A stretch of 64,000 nucleotides of DNA from positions 186,001 to 250,000 of the forward strand of contig DAHUXM010000027.1 of NCBI GenBank assembly GCA_027307165.1, written 5' to 3'. The notes below the pieces were generated by a model. It made no database searches. It was not told the DNA's origin and saw nothing but the letters and a program-made list of their open reading frames with translations. Below, in pieces: positions 26,390 through 36,073 of the stretch (position 1 is its first letter; each line of letters starts with the position of its first letter). Made by a program: the position numbers and the translations under genes. Source of the DNA: Gemmatimonadota bacterium (lineage in GTDB: Bacteria; Gemmatimonadota; Gemmatimonadetes; Gemmatimonadales; Gemmatimonadaceae).

Positions 26390-27760
26390 GTGATCCAGGC
26401 ACCGGCGGGAATTTCTCCTGCGTTTCTCTGGCTTGCTGCCACCGCAGGTGCGTTGTCGCTGCTCACACCGTGCGTCTTTCCCATGGTGCCGATCACGGTG
26501 TCGTATTTCCTGCGTCACGCCCAGACGAGCCGAGCCCGCGCGTTCACCGCAGTCGCGATCTTCGGACTCGGCATCATCGTCACCTTCACCGCGCTCGGCG
26601 TTACCGTCGCAGCGCTCGTTGGTGCAGCGGGGCTGACGCGCTTCGCCGCCAACGCATGGGTGAACCTCGCGATTGCGGCAATCTTTCTCACTCTCGCGCT
26701 CAACCTGCTTGGCTTCTATCAGTTGAACGTGTCGAGCCGAGTGCTGAGCGGCATCGCCTCGGTCACGCGCGGCCGGAATGAATCCGACGCAACGAGCACG
26801 CTGCTCATGGGTGTGCTGTTCACGCTCACGAGCTTCACGTGCACCGCGCCGTTCATCGGCACGCTGCTGGTCGCCGCATCACAGGGCGAATGGCAACGGC
26901 CGATTGTCGGAATGCTGGTTTATGCCATCGTGTTCGCGCTTCCATTCATCGTTCTCGCGACTGTTCCGCGCTGGATCAACAGTCTGCCCAGCTCCGGCGC
27001 ATGGCTGAATCGCGTCAAGGTCGTGATGGGCTTCGTCGAGATTGCCGCGGTGGCGAAGTTCATATCCAACGCGGATCTCGTCTGGCACTGGAACATCTTC
27101 ACGCACGATGTCGTGCTCGCGATCTGGGTAGCGCTCGCGCTCATCGTCACGTTCTACCTGTTGGGCGCATTTCGTCTGCCGCATGAGCCGCCGCTCGCGC
27201 GTTCGGAAGCAACCCGGGCATCGCAGCGCGCTCTGCCGCACATCAGTGCGTCGCAGGCGATTCCGGCGCTTGTGTTTCTCGCGCTTGGCATGTGGCTGGC
27301 CACGGGCCTGACGGGTAGCACTCTCGGTACGCTCGAATCATTCCTTCCTCCCGTCGGCGGCGCACCGGCTTCGGTAAACGCCGCGGATGTCCCAGCCGAG
27401 CTCAACTGGCGACTCAACGATCTTCCCGCCGCACTCGCCGTAGCGCGCCAGGAGAACAGGCGTGTATTCATCGATTTTACCGGATACACATGCACCAACT
27501 GTCGCTGGATGGAAGCCAACATGTTCACTCGACCCGAGATAAAAGTGGCGATGAACCGCTTCGTACTCGCGCGTCTCTACACCGACGGCGACGGCGACAT
27601 CTACGACAAACAGCAGCAGATGCAACAGCAGCGCTTCGGAACGATTGCCCTGCCGCTCTATGCGATAGTCGATCCCGACGGTAAGACCGTCACGACATTC
27701 GCCGGGCTTACACGGAGCCCGAATGATTTTCTTTCCTTCCTGTCCGCCGGGCTGAATTAG
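26390..27760 (+). CDS. DsbD-type membrane electron transporter with C-terminal thioredoxin domain
   Basis: Translation starts at a GTG (26390); the nearest upstream ATG is out of frame. The protein has 456 residues. The membrane domain with eight helices (about 10-310) carries the paired cysteines in LLTPCVFPMVP and SFTCTAPF, the DsbD/CcdA hallmark. The periplasmic C-terminal thioredoxin-like domain (about 345-456) has the active site C368-TN-C371 in TGYTCTNCRWME. It would pass electrons from cytoplasmic thioredoxin to the periplasm for cytochrome c maturation, disulfide isomerisation or peroxide defence. It pairs with the upstream lipoprotein that supplies the alpha domain. Confidence 0.94.
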   Translation: MIQAPAGISPAFLWLAATAGALSLLTPCVFPMVPITVSYFLRHAQTSRARAFTAVAIFGLGIIVTFTALGVTVAALVGAAGLTRFAANAWVNLAIAAIFLTLALNLLGFYQLNVSSRVLSGIASVTRGRNESDATSTLLMGVLFTLTSFTCTAPFIGTLLVAASQGEWQRPIVGMLVYAIVFALPFIVLATVPRWINSLPSSGAWLNRVKVVMGFVEIAAVAKFISNADLVWHWNIFTHDVVLAIWVALALIVTFYLLGAFRLPHEPPLARSEATRASQRALPHISASQAIPALVFLALGMWLATGLTGSTLGTLESFLPPVGGAPASVNAADVPAELNWRLNDLPAALAVARQENRRVFIDFTGYTCTNCRWMEANMFTRPEIKVAMNRFVLARLYTDGDGDIYDKQQQMQQQRFGTIALPLYAIVDPDGKTVTTFAGLTRSPNDFLSFLSAGLN

Positions 27761-27781
27761 TCTGTTCCCGTCGATTTGTCC

Positions 27782-27796
27782 GGTACGGATCGTACC
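27782..27796. promoter_or_regulatory. Small palindrome upstream of the TolB-like gene
   Basis: GGTACG-GAT-CGTACC is a perfect inverted repeat. It lies between a possible -35 (TTGTCC) and a TATACG element, about 165 bp before the next start. It could be an operator; support is positional only. Confidence 0.3.
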
Positions 27797-27960
27797 ATGC
27801 TATACGTCAGATGTTGTATTTCTTGCCAGGCGAAAATCGCCGATTACCAACCCATGGGCGGCTCGTCCTAATGGGACGCACGCGATTGCGTGCTGAGGAA
27901 TTCGGGCGGAATCAGCTGTATGGGATACGTCCCAGTGGCGCACCTTTTGGAGGCTCGACC

Positions 27961-29595
27961 ATGTTGTCCCATCGCTCGTTGTGCATTGCGCTCCTACTAC
28001 TGCCGGCGCTTCCAGCGTTCGGCCAGAAACCCGCTGCGTCGCATCGTCCCGCGCGGGCGCACTCGCAACAAACGTCGGCATCTCTTGCTGCACCGCAGGT
28101 ACGCGCAGTCGTGCTTCCGGTCGACGGACTCGAGAGTGATTCGGTGCAGACGATCATCTCGCGCGATCTGAATTTCGGCGATCGCGTACAGGTCGTATCC
28201 GATCTGACACCTGTCATTCCATCCGCCAAAAAGGCACAGCAGCCAACTGCTGTGGTCAAGACAGTCGCCACTGCGACCGGAGTGACCGTGTCGCTCATCG
28301 ACCCGCTGAGCGGTACAGTCAGGCAGCAGCATGATTTTGCACTCCCTCAGGTGCCGCATCGTACGGAACAGGCAATTGCCGATTCGCTGAACCAGGCCTT
28401 CGACGCACGCGATCTCATGCGTCGCACGCGCATCGTTCGCGCGGAGATAGTTCGCGACTCGCTCCAGGTGGAGATGGCGAAGAAGGCGCCCAGGTTGCGC
28501 AACAAGGAGGCGAAGGCGCAGTACGCCGAGCTCGTCGCTCAGCGCAACAACATGCTCATCGGCGCGCTGGGAGAGCTGGCGACAATCCGTGGTGAGCGTG
28601 AGCGTGATGAAGCCGCCCGCGTCGGAGTCCAGCGCGATGCGATCGCACGTGAAGTAGTGATCCGCGATTCAGCGACCGCGGCTCGCCGCTGGGCAATCCA
28701 CGGCGTTTCTGACGCTGTCGAGGAATGGATGACTGGCCATCGCGGCATCGCACAGTCACGCGTCGCTTACGTATCTAACGGTGTGATTCGTGTCGTCGAT
28801 TTCGATGGCGCCAACGATCATCCCGTAACGCGTATCGACAAGGAAGGCGACAAGGCGATGTCACCTGCGTGGCGCCGCGACGGCACCGCCATTGTTTACA
28901 GCGAGATGAATGATGCAGGTACGCAGATCGCTCTGGTCAATCTGGTTACTGGAGCGACTCGCACGTTGGCGGCAACGCCGCGCGGCCTCAACATCACGCC
29001 GATCTTCTCCTCCGATGACAAGTCGGTCATATACGCGAACGGCTCCGATTTCCACACGGGCCTCGTCTCGGTCCAGCTCGACGCTGCCACGACGGCCAGG
29101 CCGCTTCCTGTAAACCGTGCCTTCGACGTCGATGAGCCCATTCTGAGCCCCGATGGTACGCGCATCGCCTATGTCTCCTCCCGCCCCAAGACCCCGCAGA
29201 TCTATTCCGCCAATCTCGACGGGACGGACGAGCGTGTCGAAGCACCGGCTCCCCCAAAGACACGGGTCTATCACACCAGCCCGGACTGGAGCCCCGATGG
29301 ACGCATGATCGCGTACCAGCAGCAGAATGGCGATTTCCAGGTCTGGGTAGTAAACCGGGACAATCACAACGTCCGCCGTCTCACCTCGGTTGGAGAGAAC
29401 GAGGACCCGTCGTGGGCACCGGACGCGCGCCACATCGCTCTCACATCCAACCGTGGCGGTGCCAAGGCCATCTGGGTTCTGGATATCCAGACCGGTCGCT
29501 TCCGCCAGCTCACGGCAGCTGGCGATGCCCGCCTGGCAGCATGGTCCGGCCCGCTAGGATCCAACGCTCCGGGACCCCTGGCGATAGCACGGTAA
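27961..29595 (+). CDS. Secreted TolB-like beta-propeller (PD40 repeats) protein
   Basis: The start at 27961 has GGAGG eight bases upstream and gives 544 residues with a signal peptide ending PAFGQ. The N-terminal part (about 40-240) includes a TolB-like N-domain (VLPVDGLESDSVQTIISRDL, DRVQVVSD) and a charged helical region (about 155-210). The C-terminal half is a six-bladed propeller of PD40 repeats such as LSPDGTRIAYVSSR, WSPDGRMIAYQQQNG and WAPDARHIALTSNRG. TolB acts with Pal and the Tol membrane complex in the envelope, but the gene is not beside other tol genes, so a different scaffold role is equally possible. Confidence 0.85.
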   Translation: MLSHRSLCIALLLLPALPAFGQKPAASHRPARAHSQQTSASLAAPQVRAVVLPVDGLESDSVQTIISRDLNFGDRVQVVSDLTPVIPSAKKAQQPTAVVKTVATATGVTVSLIDPLSGTVRQQHDFALPQVPHRTEQAIADSLNQAFDARDLMRRTRIVRAEIVRDSLQVEMAKKAPRLRNKEAKAQYAELVAQRNNMLIGALGELATIRGERERDEAARVGVQRDAIAREVVIRDSATAARRWAIHGVSDAVEEWMTGHRGIAQSRVAYVSNGVIRVVDFDGANDHPVTRIDKEGDKAMSPAWRRDGTAIVYSEMNDAGTQIALVNLVTGATRTLAATPRGLNITPIFSSDDKSVIYANGSDFHTGLVSVQLDAATTARPLPVNRAFDVDEPILSPDGTRIAYVSSRPKTPQIYSANLDGTDERVEAPAPPKTRVYHTSPDWSPDGRMIAYQQQNGDFQVWVVNRDNHNVRRLTSVGENEDPSWAPDARHIALTSNRGGAKAIWVLDIQTGRFRQLTAAGDARLAAWSGPLGSNAPGPLAIAR

Positions 29596-29627
29596 CCGGA
29601 TGTTCATGATGGGCTGAAGCGTTGCAC

Positions 29628-29646
29628 CTGTAACGCTACGTTACAG
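29628..29646. promoter_or_regulatory. Perfect palindrome, candidate enhancer site for sigma-54 activator
   Basis: CTGTAACGCTACGTTACAG is an 8-bp perfect inverted repeat around CTA. It lies about 64 bp upstream of the -24 box at 29710 and about 90-108 bp upstream of the predicted start of transcription, which is the usual place for dimeric activator binding. A half copy, TGTAACGCT, occurs upstream of the pilin sigma-54 promoter. The link to the activator encoded at 31587-32675 is inferred. Confidence 0.5.
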
Positions 29647-29709
29647 CCATTTCGTTTCGTAAAACGGCGGGTCGCATCGTAAGTCGTTGCTATTCAATGA
29701 CTTGACTTG

Positions 29710-29725
29710 TGGCCCGCCGGTTGCT
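29710..29725 (+). promoter_or_regulatory. Sigma-54 promoter of the lipoprotein-TPR operon
   Basis: TGGCCCGCCGGTTGCT matches the -24/-12 consensus with the invariant GG and GC spaced by ten bases and a full TTGC block. Transcription should start near 29736, leaving a leader of about 36 nt before the ATG at 29772. The downstream genes include a sigma-54 activator, which makes autoregulation possible. Confidence 0.7.
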
Positions 29726-29771
29726 TTAGAGCCCGGTGCAAGAACCTTCGCACATTACTGGAGCCAAGCAC

Positions 29772-30446
29772 ATGTTTCGTACTTCGATCGTTCGCTCTAC
29801 CATATTCGGTCTTGGCGTCGCGCTCGTCGCGACCGGGTGTACACCGGAGAACCTTTCCGGACCCCAGGCATCGCTGACCCCGCCGAATGCGGCAGTCACG
29901 GCGACGCCTGGAGCCAGTGCCAGCCTGCTTGGCGGAGTTCTCAGTCTTACTAGAACGGTCGTTCAAACCGTGAATGACCTGCTTTTCCCGGTCGTTCAGC
30001 GCCACCAGGCGCTGGCCCAGCCGATCACTGTCACCCAAACGATCGGTACAGCCGGCGGGTCGATCTCGATTCCCGCGGCAGGTTTCACGATAACGTTCGC
30101 CCGCGGCGCGGTGCTCACGCCCACGCCGATCACCGTCACTGCCGACTCTGGTAAGGCCGTCTCATACGAGTTTGGTCCGCACGGCACGCAGTTCTACGCG
30201 CCCGTAACGATCAAGCAGGACATGAGCCTGACGACGCTGGCGGACAATCCCGCCGCTGCTCCCGGTATCCATGGCGGTTACACCGCAAACGGCCTGCAGG
30301 ACATCATCAACGGATTGCTGGCACGTGTGGCTGAGATCATCAATGCCACGACAACGATCATCATTGGCCCCGATGGCAAGGCGCACCTCGGCACTTCCAG
30401 CTTCATAATCAAGCACTTCTCGGGCTATATCCTCATCAGCACCTGA
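29772..30446 (+). CDS. Lipoprotein with a ZU5-like beta domain
   Basis: From the ATG at 29772 the protein is 224 residues with a clear lipobox (VALVATGC). After a Pro/Ala/Thr linker, residues about 80-160 read TIGTAGGSISIPAAGFTITF, then GAVLTPTPITVTADSGKAVS and EFGPHGTQFYAPVTIKQDMS, which is the strand pattern of ZU5-like domains (glycine turn, P-G before the last strands). It is predicted to be exported and lipid-anchored. It is the first gene behind the sigma-54 promoter, and the TPR gene starts 8 bp after its stop. The specific role is unknown. Confidence 0.8.
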   Translation: MFRTSIVRSTIFGLGVALVATGCTPENLSGPQASLTPPNAAVTATPGASASLLGGVLSLTRTVVQTVNDLLFPVVQRHQALAQPITVTQTIGTAGGSISIPAAGFTITFARGAVLTPTPITVTADSGKAVSYEFGPHGTQFYAPVTIKQDMSLTTLADNPAAAPGIHGGYTANGLQDIINGLLARVAEIINATTTIIIGPDGKAHLGTSSFIIKHFSGYILIST

Positions 30447-30454
30447 GGCACCCA

Positions 30455-31504
30455 ATGAACTCCGAAGAGATGCACTTTCCACCCACACCGTTCGATGAGC
30501 TGCGCGCACGCGCAGCTCAGTTCATTGAAAAGGCCAAGACAGCGCAACGTCATGGCGACGCGGACAGTGCGCTGGCGCACTACGACGACGCGCTCTCGTT
30601 GATGGAGGATGAGGGCGATTCCCCCATGGCTGCCGATGCGCTCAGATGGAAGGGCTGGGTGCTCAGCGAACGAGGGGATACACCTGCCGCGTACAGGTTC
30701 TTCAATCGAAGTCTCGCAATGGCGGAGCGGCTCGACTACGTGAATGGCCAGGCGCATGCGCTCAACTGCCTTGGCACCATCGCACAGCGTCGTGGAGAGT
30801 TGAAGAACGCCGAGCGGCTGTACAGCCAGGCCTCATTTCGCGCCGAAGCGAGCGCAGACCGGCGATTGCTCGGAATGGTCGAGCTGAATCAGGGAGTGAT
30901 CGCATCGTCGTTGGGTGACTGGGACACTTCGATAGTGCGGTTGAGGCTGAGCCTGAAGGCGTTCGAGAGCGTCGGCGACAAGGAAGGAGCGTCCTACGCG
31001 CACAACAACATCGGACTGCATTACGTCGCAAGGAAACGTTATGCACAGGCGGTCGAATCGTTTGAAATGGCTCTTGCCATCGCGTACACGCGGGAAGACA
31101 TGGTGGTCGAGGCAACGGTCGAGCTGAACCTCGGCGACGTACGGATACGACAGGGGGAGCTTGACAGTGCGACGCGGTCGGTTGCTCGGGCGCTCAAGAT
31201 CGCTGAGATCCGGCGGGACCGCCTTCGCATGGCCGAGGCGCTACGGCTCAAGGCACGGATCGAGAGGTTGCGGGGACAGTTGGGGACAGCCGTGGAGACG
31301 CTGCGGCAGGCTCGCTATCAGGCTCGGGAGGGCGAGGATGCACTGCTTCAGCTGGAGCTCCTGACCGAGCTGGGCGAGCTTTGCCGGGAGCAGGGTGATT
31401 CGGAGCGAACCAGGGATGTTCTCCGGGAAGCCCTGGTCGGCTTTACCGAGATAGGAGCGATCAGACGAGCCGAGGCAATTGCGGAGGAATTGGCCGCTTT
31501 GTAG
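30455..31504 (+). CDS. TPR-repeat protein, cytoplasmic
   Basis: This 349-residue, all-helical protein has no signal peptide. TPR motifs run from about residue 15 to 345, with clear units such as ALNCLGTIAQRRGELKNAER, YAHNNIGLHYVARKRYAQAV and ELNLGDVRIRQGELDSATRS. Its repeats align with those of the TPR-HD-GYP protein encoded two genes downstream (shared AHALN, ERLY or EELY, and RA...D..LL...QN patterns), so the two are paralogues. Encoded between a lipoprotein and a sigma-54 activator that lacks a sensory domain, it could be the protein that controls that activator; this is an inference from context. Confidence 0.88.
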   Translation: MNSEEMHFPPTPFDELRARAAQFIEKAKTAQRHGDADSALAHYDDALSLMEDEGDSPMAADALRWKGWVLSERGDTPAAYRFFNRSLAMAERLDYVNGQAHALNCLGTIAQRRGELKNAERLYSQASFRAEASADRRLLGMVELNQGVIASSLGDWDTSIVRLRLSLKAFESVGDKEGASYAHNNIGLHYVARKRYAQAVESFEMALAIAYTREDMVVEATVELNLGDVRIRQGELDSATRSVARALKIAEIRRDRLRMAEALRLKARIERLRGQLGTAVETLRQARYQAREGEDALLQLELLTELGELCREQGDSERTRDVLREALVGFTEIGAIRRAEAIAEELAAL

Positions 31505-31586
31505 CCCTCTCGGGGGGCGCCATCTGGTTACAGCTTGATGCGAGGCTGGCCGACACTCTGAGGGTGTCACCTACCTCGCATCCGCA

Positions 31587-32671
<1,085 letters not shown>

Positions 32672-32675
<4 letters not shown>

Positions 32676-34300
32676 CGACGGCGACAATGGCCCGGACCGA
32701 CGCAGTACCGCATGCCGTTTCTCACGATTCGTTCGAGAAGATGGTCAGCGAGGCGAGGAGTCTCGAGCGGAACGGCAGATGGGCGGCGGCGCGCGCCTGC
32801 TACGAGAGTCTGCTGGATGATGACGCGCTCACTGCGGCGGCGCGCTCGTCGTTGTTACGCTGGATCGGACGCACGCATGCCGAGGAGGGGAATCCGGACA
32901 CGGCGTTTTCCGTGCTGGAGCGCGCAGTTGCGGCTGCGGAAGCGTCGGGTGAAGTGGGTGTGGAAGCACACGCGCTGAACGGGTTGGCTGTAGTCGAGCA
33001 GACGCTGGGCAATCTCGACCGTTCCGAGGAGTTGTACCTGCGCGCGCGAATCCGGGCCGCTGAAGCGCATGATGAGCTGCTGCTCGCGATACTGGATCAG
33101 AATCTCGCAACCGTCGCCAACATTCGTGGCAATCTGGAGCTCGCGCTGGAGTCGTACGGATCGAGCCGGAGGCGCTTCCATGCGCTGGGTCGCTCGTCGT
33201 ACGAAGCGCACGTGCTCAACAATGTCGGGATGGTGTTGACAGATCTTGGCCGGTGGGAAGACGCCGAAGCGGCCTATGGCTCCGCGTGCGAAGCTTGCGC
33301 AAGCAGCGACGACAGGGAGCTGCTGCGCAGGATCGAGGTGAACCAGGCCGAGCTCTGGATCGCACGCAACGATCTGCCCAAGGCGCGTGAACGTTGCGAG
33401 CGGCTCCTGAACGATGCGCAGCGCGAACACAACGTATCGGCACCGTGGCTCGGCGAGGTTTACAAACACTACGGCGTCGTGTGCAGGGAGCAGCGTCAGC
33501 TGGATCGTGCGGAGGGTTGGTTTGTGCAGGCGGCCAGGATCGCGGACAATTCGCATGACCTGCTGCTGGCCGCTGAAACGGCGCGCGAGCAGGCCGAGCT
33601 ATACTGGATTCAGGGGCGAAACAGTGACACGCTGCAGGCGCTGAACGCAGCACACGGCTGGTTTTCGCAGTTGCGCGCGGAGCGTGATCTCGATGCAATC
33701 GCGCGACGCAATGGACGCCTGGAAGAGCGGTTCCTCGAAGTGGTGCGGAAGTGGGGCGAATCGATCGAGAGCAAGGACTGTTACACACAGGGACACTGCG
33801 TACGTGTCGCAGACGTGGCGTGCATGCTCGCCGAGCGGATGGGCTTCGACCCGAAGACGTTGTTCTGGTTTCGCATTGGTGCCCTGCTGCACGACGTCGG
33901 CAAGTTGATTGTCCCACAGGAAGTGCTCAACAAGCCCGGCAAGCTCGATGACGACGAGTGGCGCATCATGAAGCGTCACCCCGAAGCCGGCGTGGAGCTG
34001 CTGGCCGACATCGAGTTTCCATGGGATGTGCGGCCGATGGTGCGCAACCATCATGAGCGTTGGGACGGTGCGGGGTATCCGGATGGGCTGGCCGGTGAAG
34101 CGATACCACTTTCAGCGCGCATTCTCTGCATTGCCGATGTGTACGATGCCCTGACGACGAATCGGTCGTACCGCAAGGGATTCGATCATGAGCGTGCCGT
34201 GGCCGTAATGACCGAGAACAATGCGAACGGCCACTTCGATCCAGCGATATTCGATCTCTTCCTCGAGTGGGCTGCGACGCACAATACACGGGTGGCATGA
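32672..34300 (+). CDS. TPR-HD-GYP protein, probable cyclic di-GMP phosphodiesterase
   Basis: The GTG at 32672 overlaps the upstream stop; an ATG at 32687 is an alternative. The 542-residue protein has TPR repeats over about residues 15-340 and an HD-GYP domain over about 350-540. Key residues are visible: H-D at 407-408 (LLHDVGKL), and [11 protein letters not shown] at 460-470 with the GYP signature. HD-GYP enzymes hydrolyse c-di-GMP to pGpG or GMP. No receiver or membrane segment is present, so TPR is probably the input or docking module. Within the operon it links c-di-GMP turnover to sigma-54 control. Confidence 0.93.
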
Positions 34301-35892
34301 CCATGTCGTTCATGTTTCAAGACAACGCTGGTGCGTCGTTGCGATCGGCCGTACTTGCCGTTCTGCTCATCGGCGTCGCTGCGTGCACGCCGGATGCGAA
34401 GGTCGCGAAGACGAGCGCTGCGGGAGGGACACTCGTTGTCGCCACCGCTGGTGACGCCGACAACCTGTTTCCGCCGCTCACAATGACGAGTCAGGGGCGC
34501 CAAGTGGTGGATCAGATATTCGATTATCTGGCCGACATCGGGCCCGACTTGAACACGATTGGCGATGGAGGCTTCACGCCCAGGCTCGCCGATTCATGGA
34601 GCTGGGCGCCCGACTCATCGTGGATAGCATTTCATATCGACCCCCGCGCACGGTGGCACGACGGGCAGCCCGTTCGCGCGGGCGACGTCCGATTCACGTT
34701 CAGATTGCTGACGGACTCGACGCTTGCGTCGCCGATCGCGGCGACGTTGCGCGGGATCGATTCCGTAAGCGTGCGCGATTCACTTACCGCGGTCGTGTGG
34801 TACGCGAGACGGACGCCGGAGCAGTTCTTCGATTTCGTGTACAATGTGGCGATACTGCCCGAGCATCTTCTGCACGAAGTTCCGGTAAAGTCGCTCGCGT
34901 CGTCACAGTTTGCGCGGCATCCGGTGGGCAGTGGCCGCTTCAGGTTTTCCAGATGGGACGGCGGATCGCGCATCGAGATCGTGAGCGACAGCAATAATTA
35001 TCGCGGACGCGCACGGCTCGATCGCGTTGTGTGGTTGGTGTCACCGGACATGCAGGCAGCGACGACGCGGTTGCTGGCGGGCGAGGCGGACTTCCTCGAG
35101 GTCGTGCGTGGTCCCGCAGTGGATCAGGTTGTCGCATCGCCCCGCGTGCGGCTGTTGACGTCGCCAAGTCTCGATTATGGTTTTCTGGCGTTCAACGTTC
35201 GGCGTGCGCCGTTCAACGACAGGGACGTACGACGTGCGTTGAGCATGGCCGTGGATCGGTCGGCGATGGCGCGAAACGTGTTCGACACGCTGGCGGTCCC
35301 GGGGCTCGGGCCTGTCACGCGCGCGCTGCCGGTCAGCAGGAGCGTTGTCGCACTTCCATACGATTCCGCGGCGGCGGTGAAGATACTTGCTGTGCACCGC
35401 CCGATCTCATTCAGGTTGCTCGTTCCCACGTCGAGCGCCGTGCGCGTCAAGTACGCGACGCTGCTTCAGGAGCAGTACCGTCGCTTCGGGGTGAAGGTGA
35501 CCATCGAGCCGCTCGAGGTCAACGCATTCGTTCAGCGACTCACGAGAGGCGACTTCGACGCTGTGCTCAATGCATGGCATTCCGACCCCAGTCCTGCGGC
35601 CGTCGTTCAGGCATGGGGGACGGCCGGTGCGCCGCCTGAAGGCGCCAATTTCGTCGGTTACACGAGTCGGAGCTTCGATGCGCTGGTGGATAGCGGAGCC
35701 CGCTCGTTCGATCCGGCGCGCGCGCGTGCCTACTATGCACGAGCCTATCGGGAGATCGATGCCGATGCTCCCGCGGTGTGGTTGTACGAGGCCCGGAACG
35801 CGAGTGGGGTGAGTCGCCGAGTGCACGTGGCGGGCAGCCGCGCGGACGCGTGGTGGTCCGATCTTCCGGACTGGACAGTCGACCAGCGTTGA
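34297..35892 (+). CDS. ABC transporter solute-binding lipoprotein, family 5 (oligopeptide/nickel type)
   Basis: The ATG at 34297 overlaps the TGA of the HD-GYP gene. The 531-residue protein has a lipobox (IGVAAC) and the SBP_bac_5 fold: GTLVVATAGDADNLFPPL, FTPRLADSWSWAPD, ARWHDGQPVRAGDV, and later VRRALSMAVDRSAM and FGVKVTIEPLEVNAF. These are the usual signatures of peptide-, opine- or nickel-binding proteins. No permease or ATPase genes are nearby, so it is an orphan binding protein. Its coupling to the regulatory genes suggests a sensing role, possibly of peptides, rather than or besides import. Confidence 0.92.
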   Translation: MTMSFMFQDNAGASLRSAVLAVLLIGVAACTPDAKVAKTSAAGGTLVVATAGDADNLFPPLTMTSQGRQVVDQIFDYLADIGPDLNTIGDGGFTPRLADSWSWAPDSSWIAFHIDPRARWHDGQPVRAGDVRFTFRLLTDSTLASPIAATLRGIDSVSVRDSLTAVVWYARRTPEQFFDFVYNVAILPEHLLHEVPVKSLASSQFARHPVGSGRFRFSRWDGGSRIEIVSDSNNYRGRARLDRVVWLVSPDMQAATTRLLAGEADFLEVVRGPAVDQVVASPRVRLLTSPSLDYGFLAFNVRRAPFNDRDVRRALSMAVDRSAMARNVFDTLAVPGLGPVTRALPVSRSVVALPYDSAAAVKILAVHRPISFRLLVPTSSAVRVKYATLLQEQYRRFGVKVTIEPLEVNAFVQRLTRGDFDAVLNAWHSDPSPAAVVQAWGTAGAPPEGANFVGYTSRSFDALVDSGARSFDPARARAYYARAYREIDADAPAVWLYEARNASGVSRRVHVAGSRADAWWSDLPDWTVDQR

Positions 35893-35895
35893 TGT

Positions 35896-35915
35896 CCGGT
35901 TCCGTACCGAACCGG
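35896..35915. terminator. Hairpin after the solute-binding protein gene
   Basis: CCGGTTC and GAACCGG form a 7-bp stem with a 6-nt loop, three bases after the stop codon. No T-run follows, so intrinsic termination is uncertain. Confidence 0.35.
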
Positions 35916-36073
35916 TGCGGCGCATGCGGCGCGTGCGGTCTGGCGAGGCGATGAATACAATTCAGGGAGTCCAACCTGTTCAGCCAGCGCCGTGTCTGAC
36001 CATTTTGTATAGCCGCTGGCACTGAGCCGCGGCGTCCTTGGTCAGCGATTCCATTCTTTCGGAGTAATCAGAA

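Noticed and set aside
27935-27950. A third possible sigma-54 site, TGGCGCACCTTTTGGA, before the TolB-like gene
   Set aside because: The -12 GC is GG and the initiation point would fall on the start codon; it overlaps the ribosome binding site.
35896-36073. Search for a tRNA or small RNA between the binding-protein and M1 genes
   Set aside because: Only a 7-bp hairpin after the stop was found; no cloverleaf or CCA end is visible.
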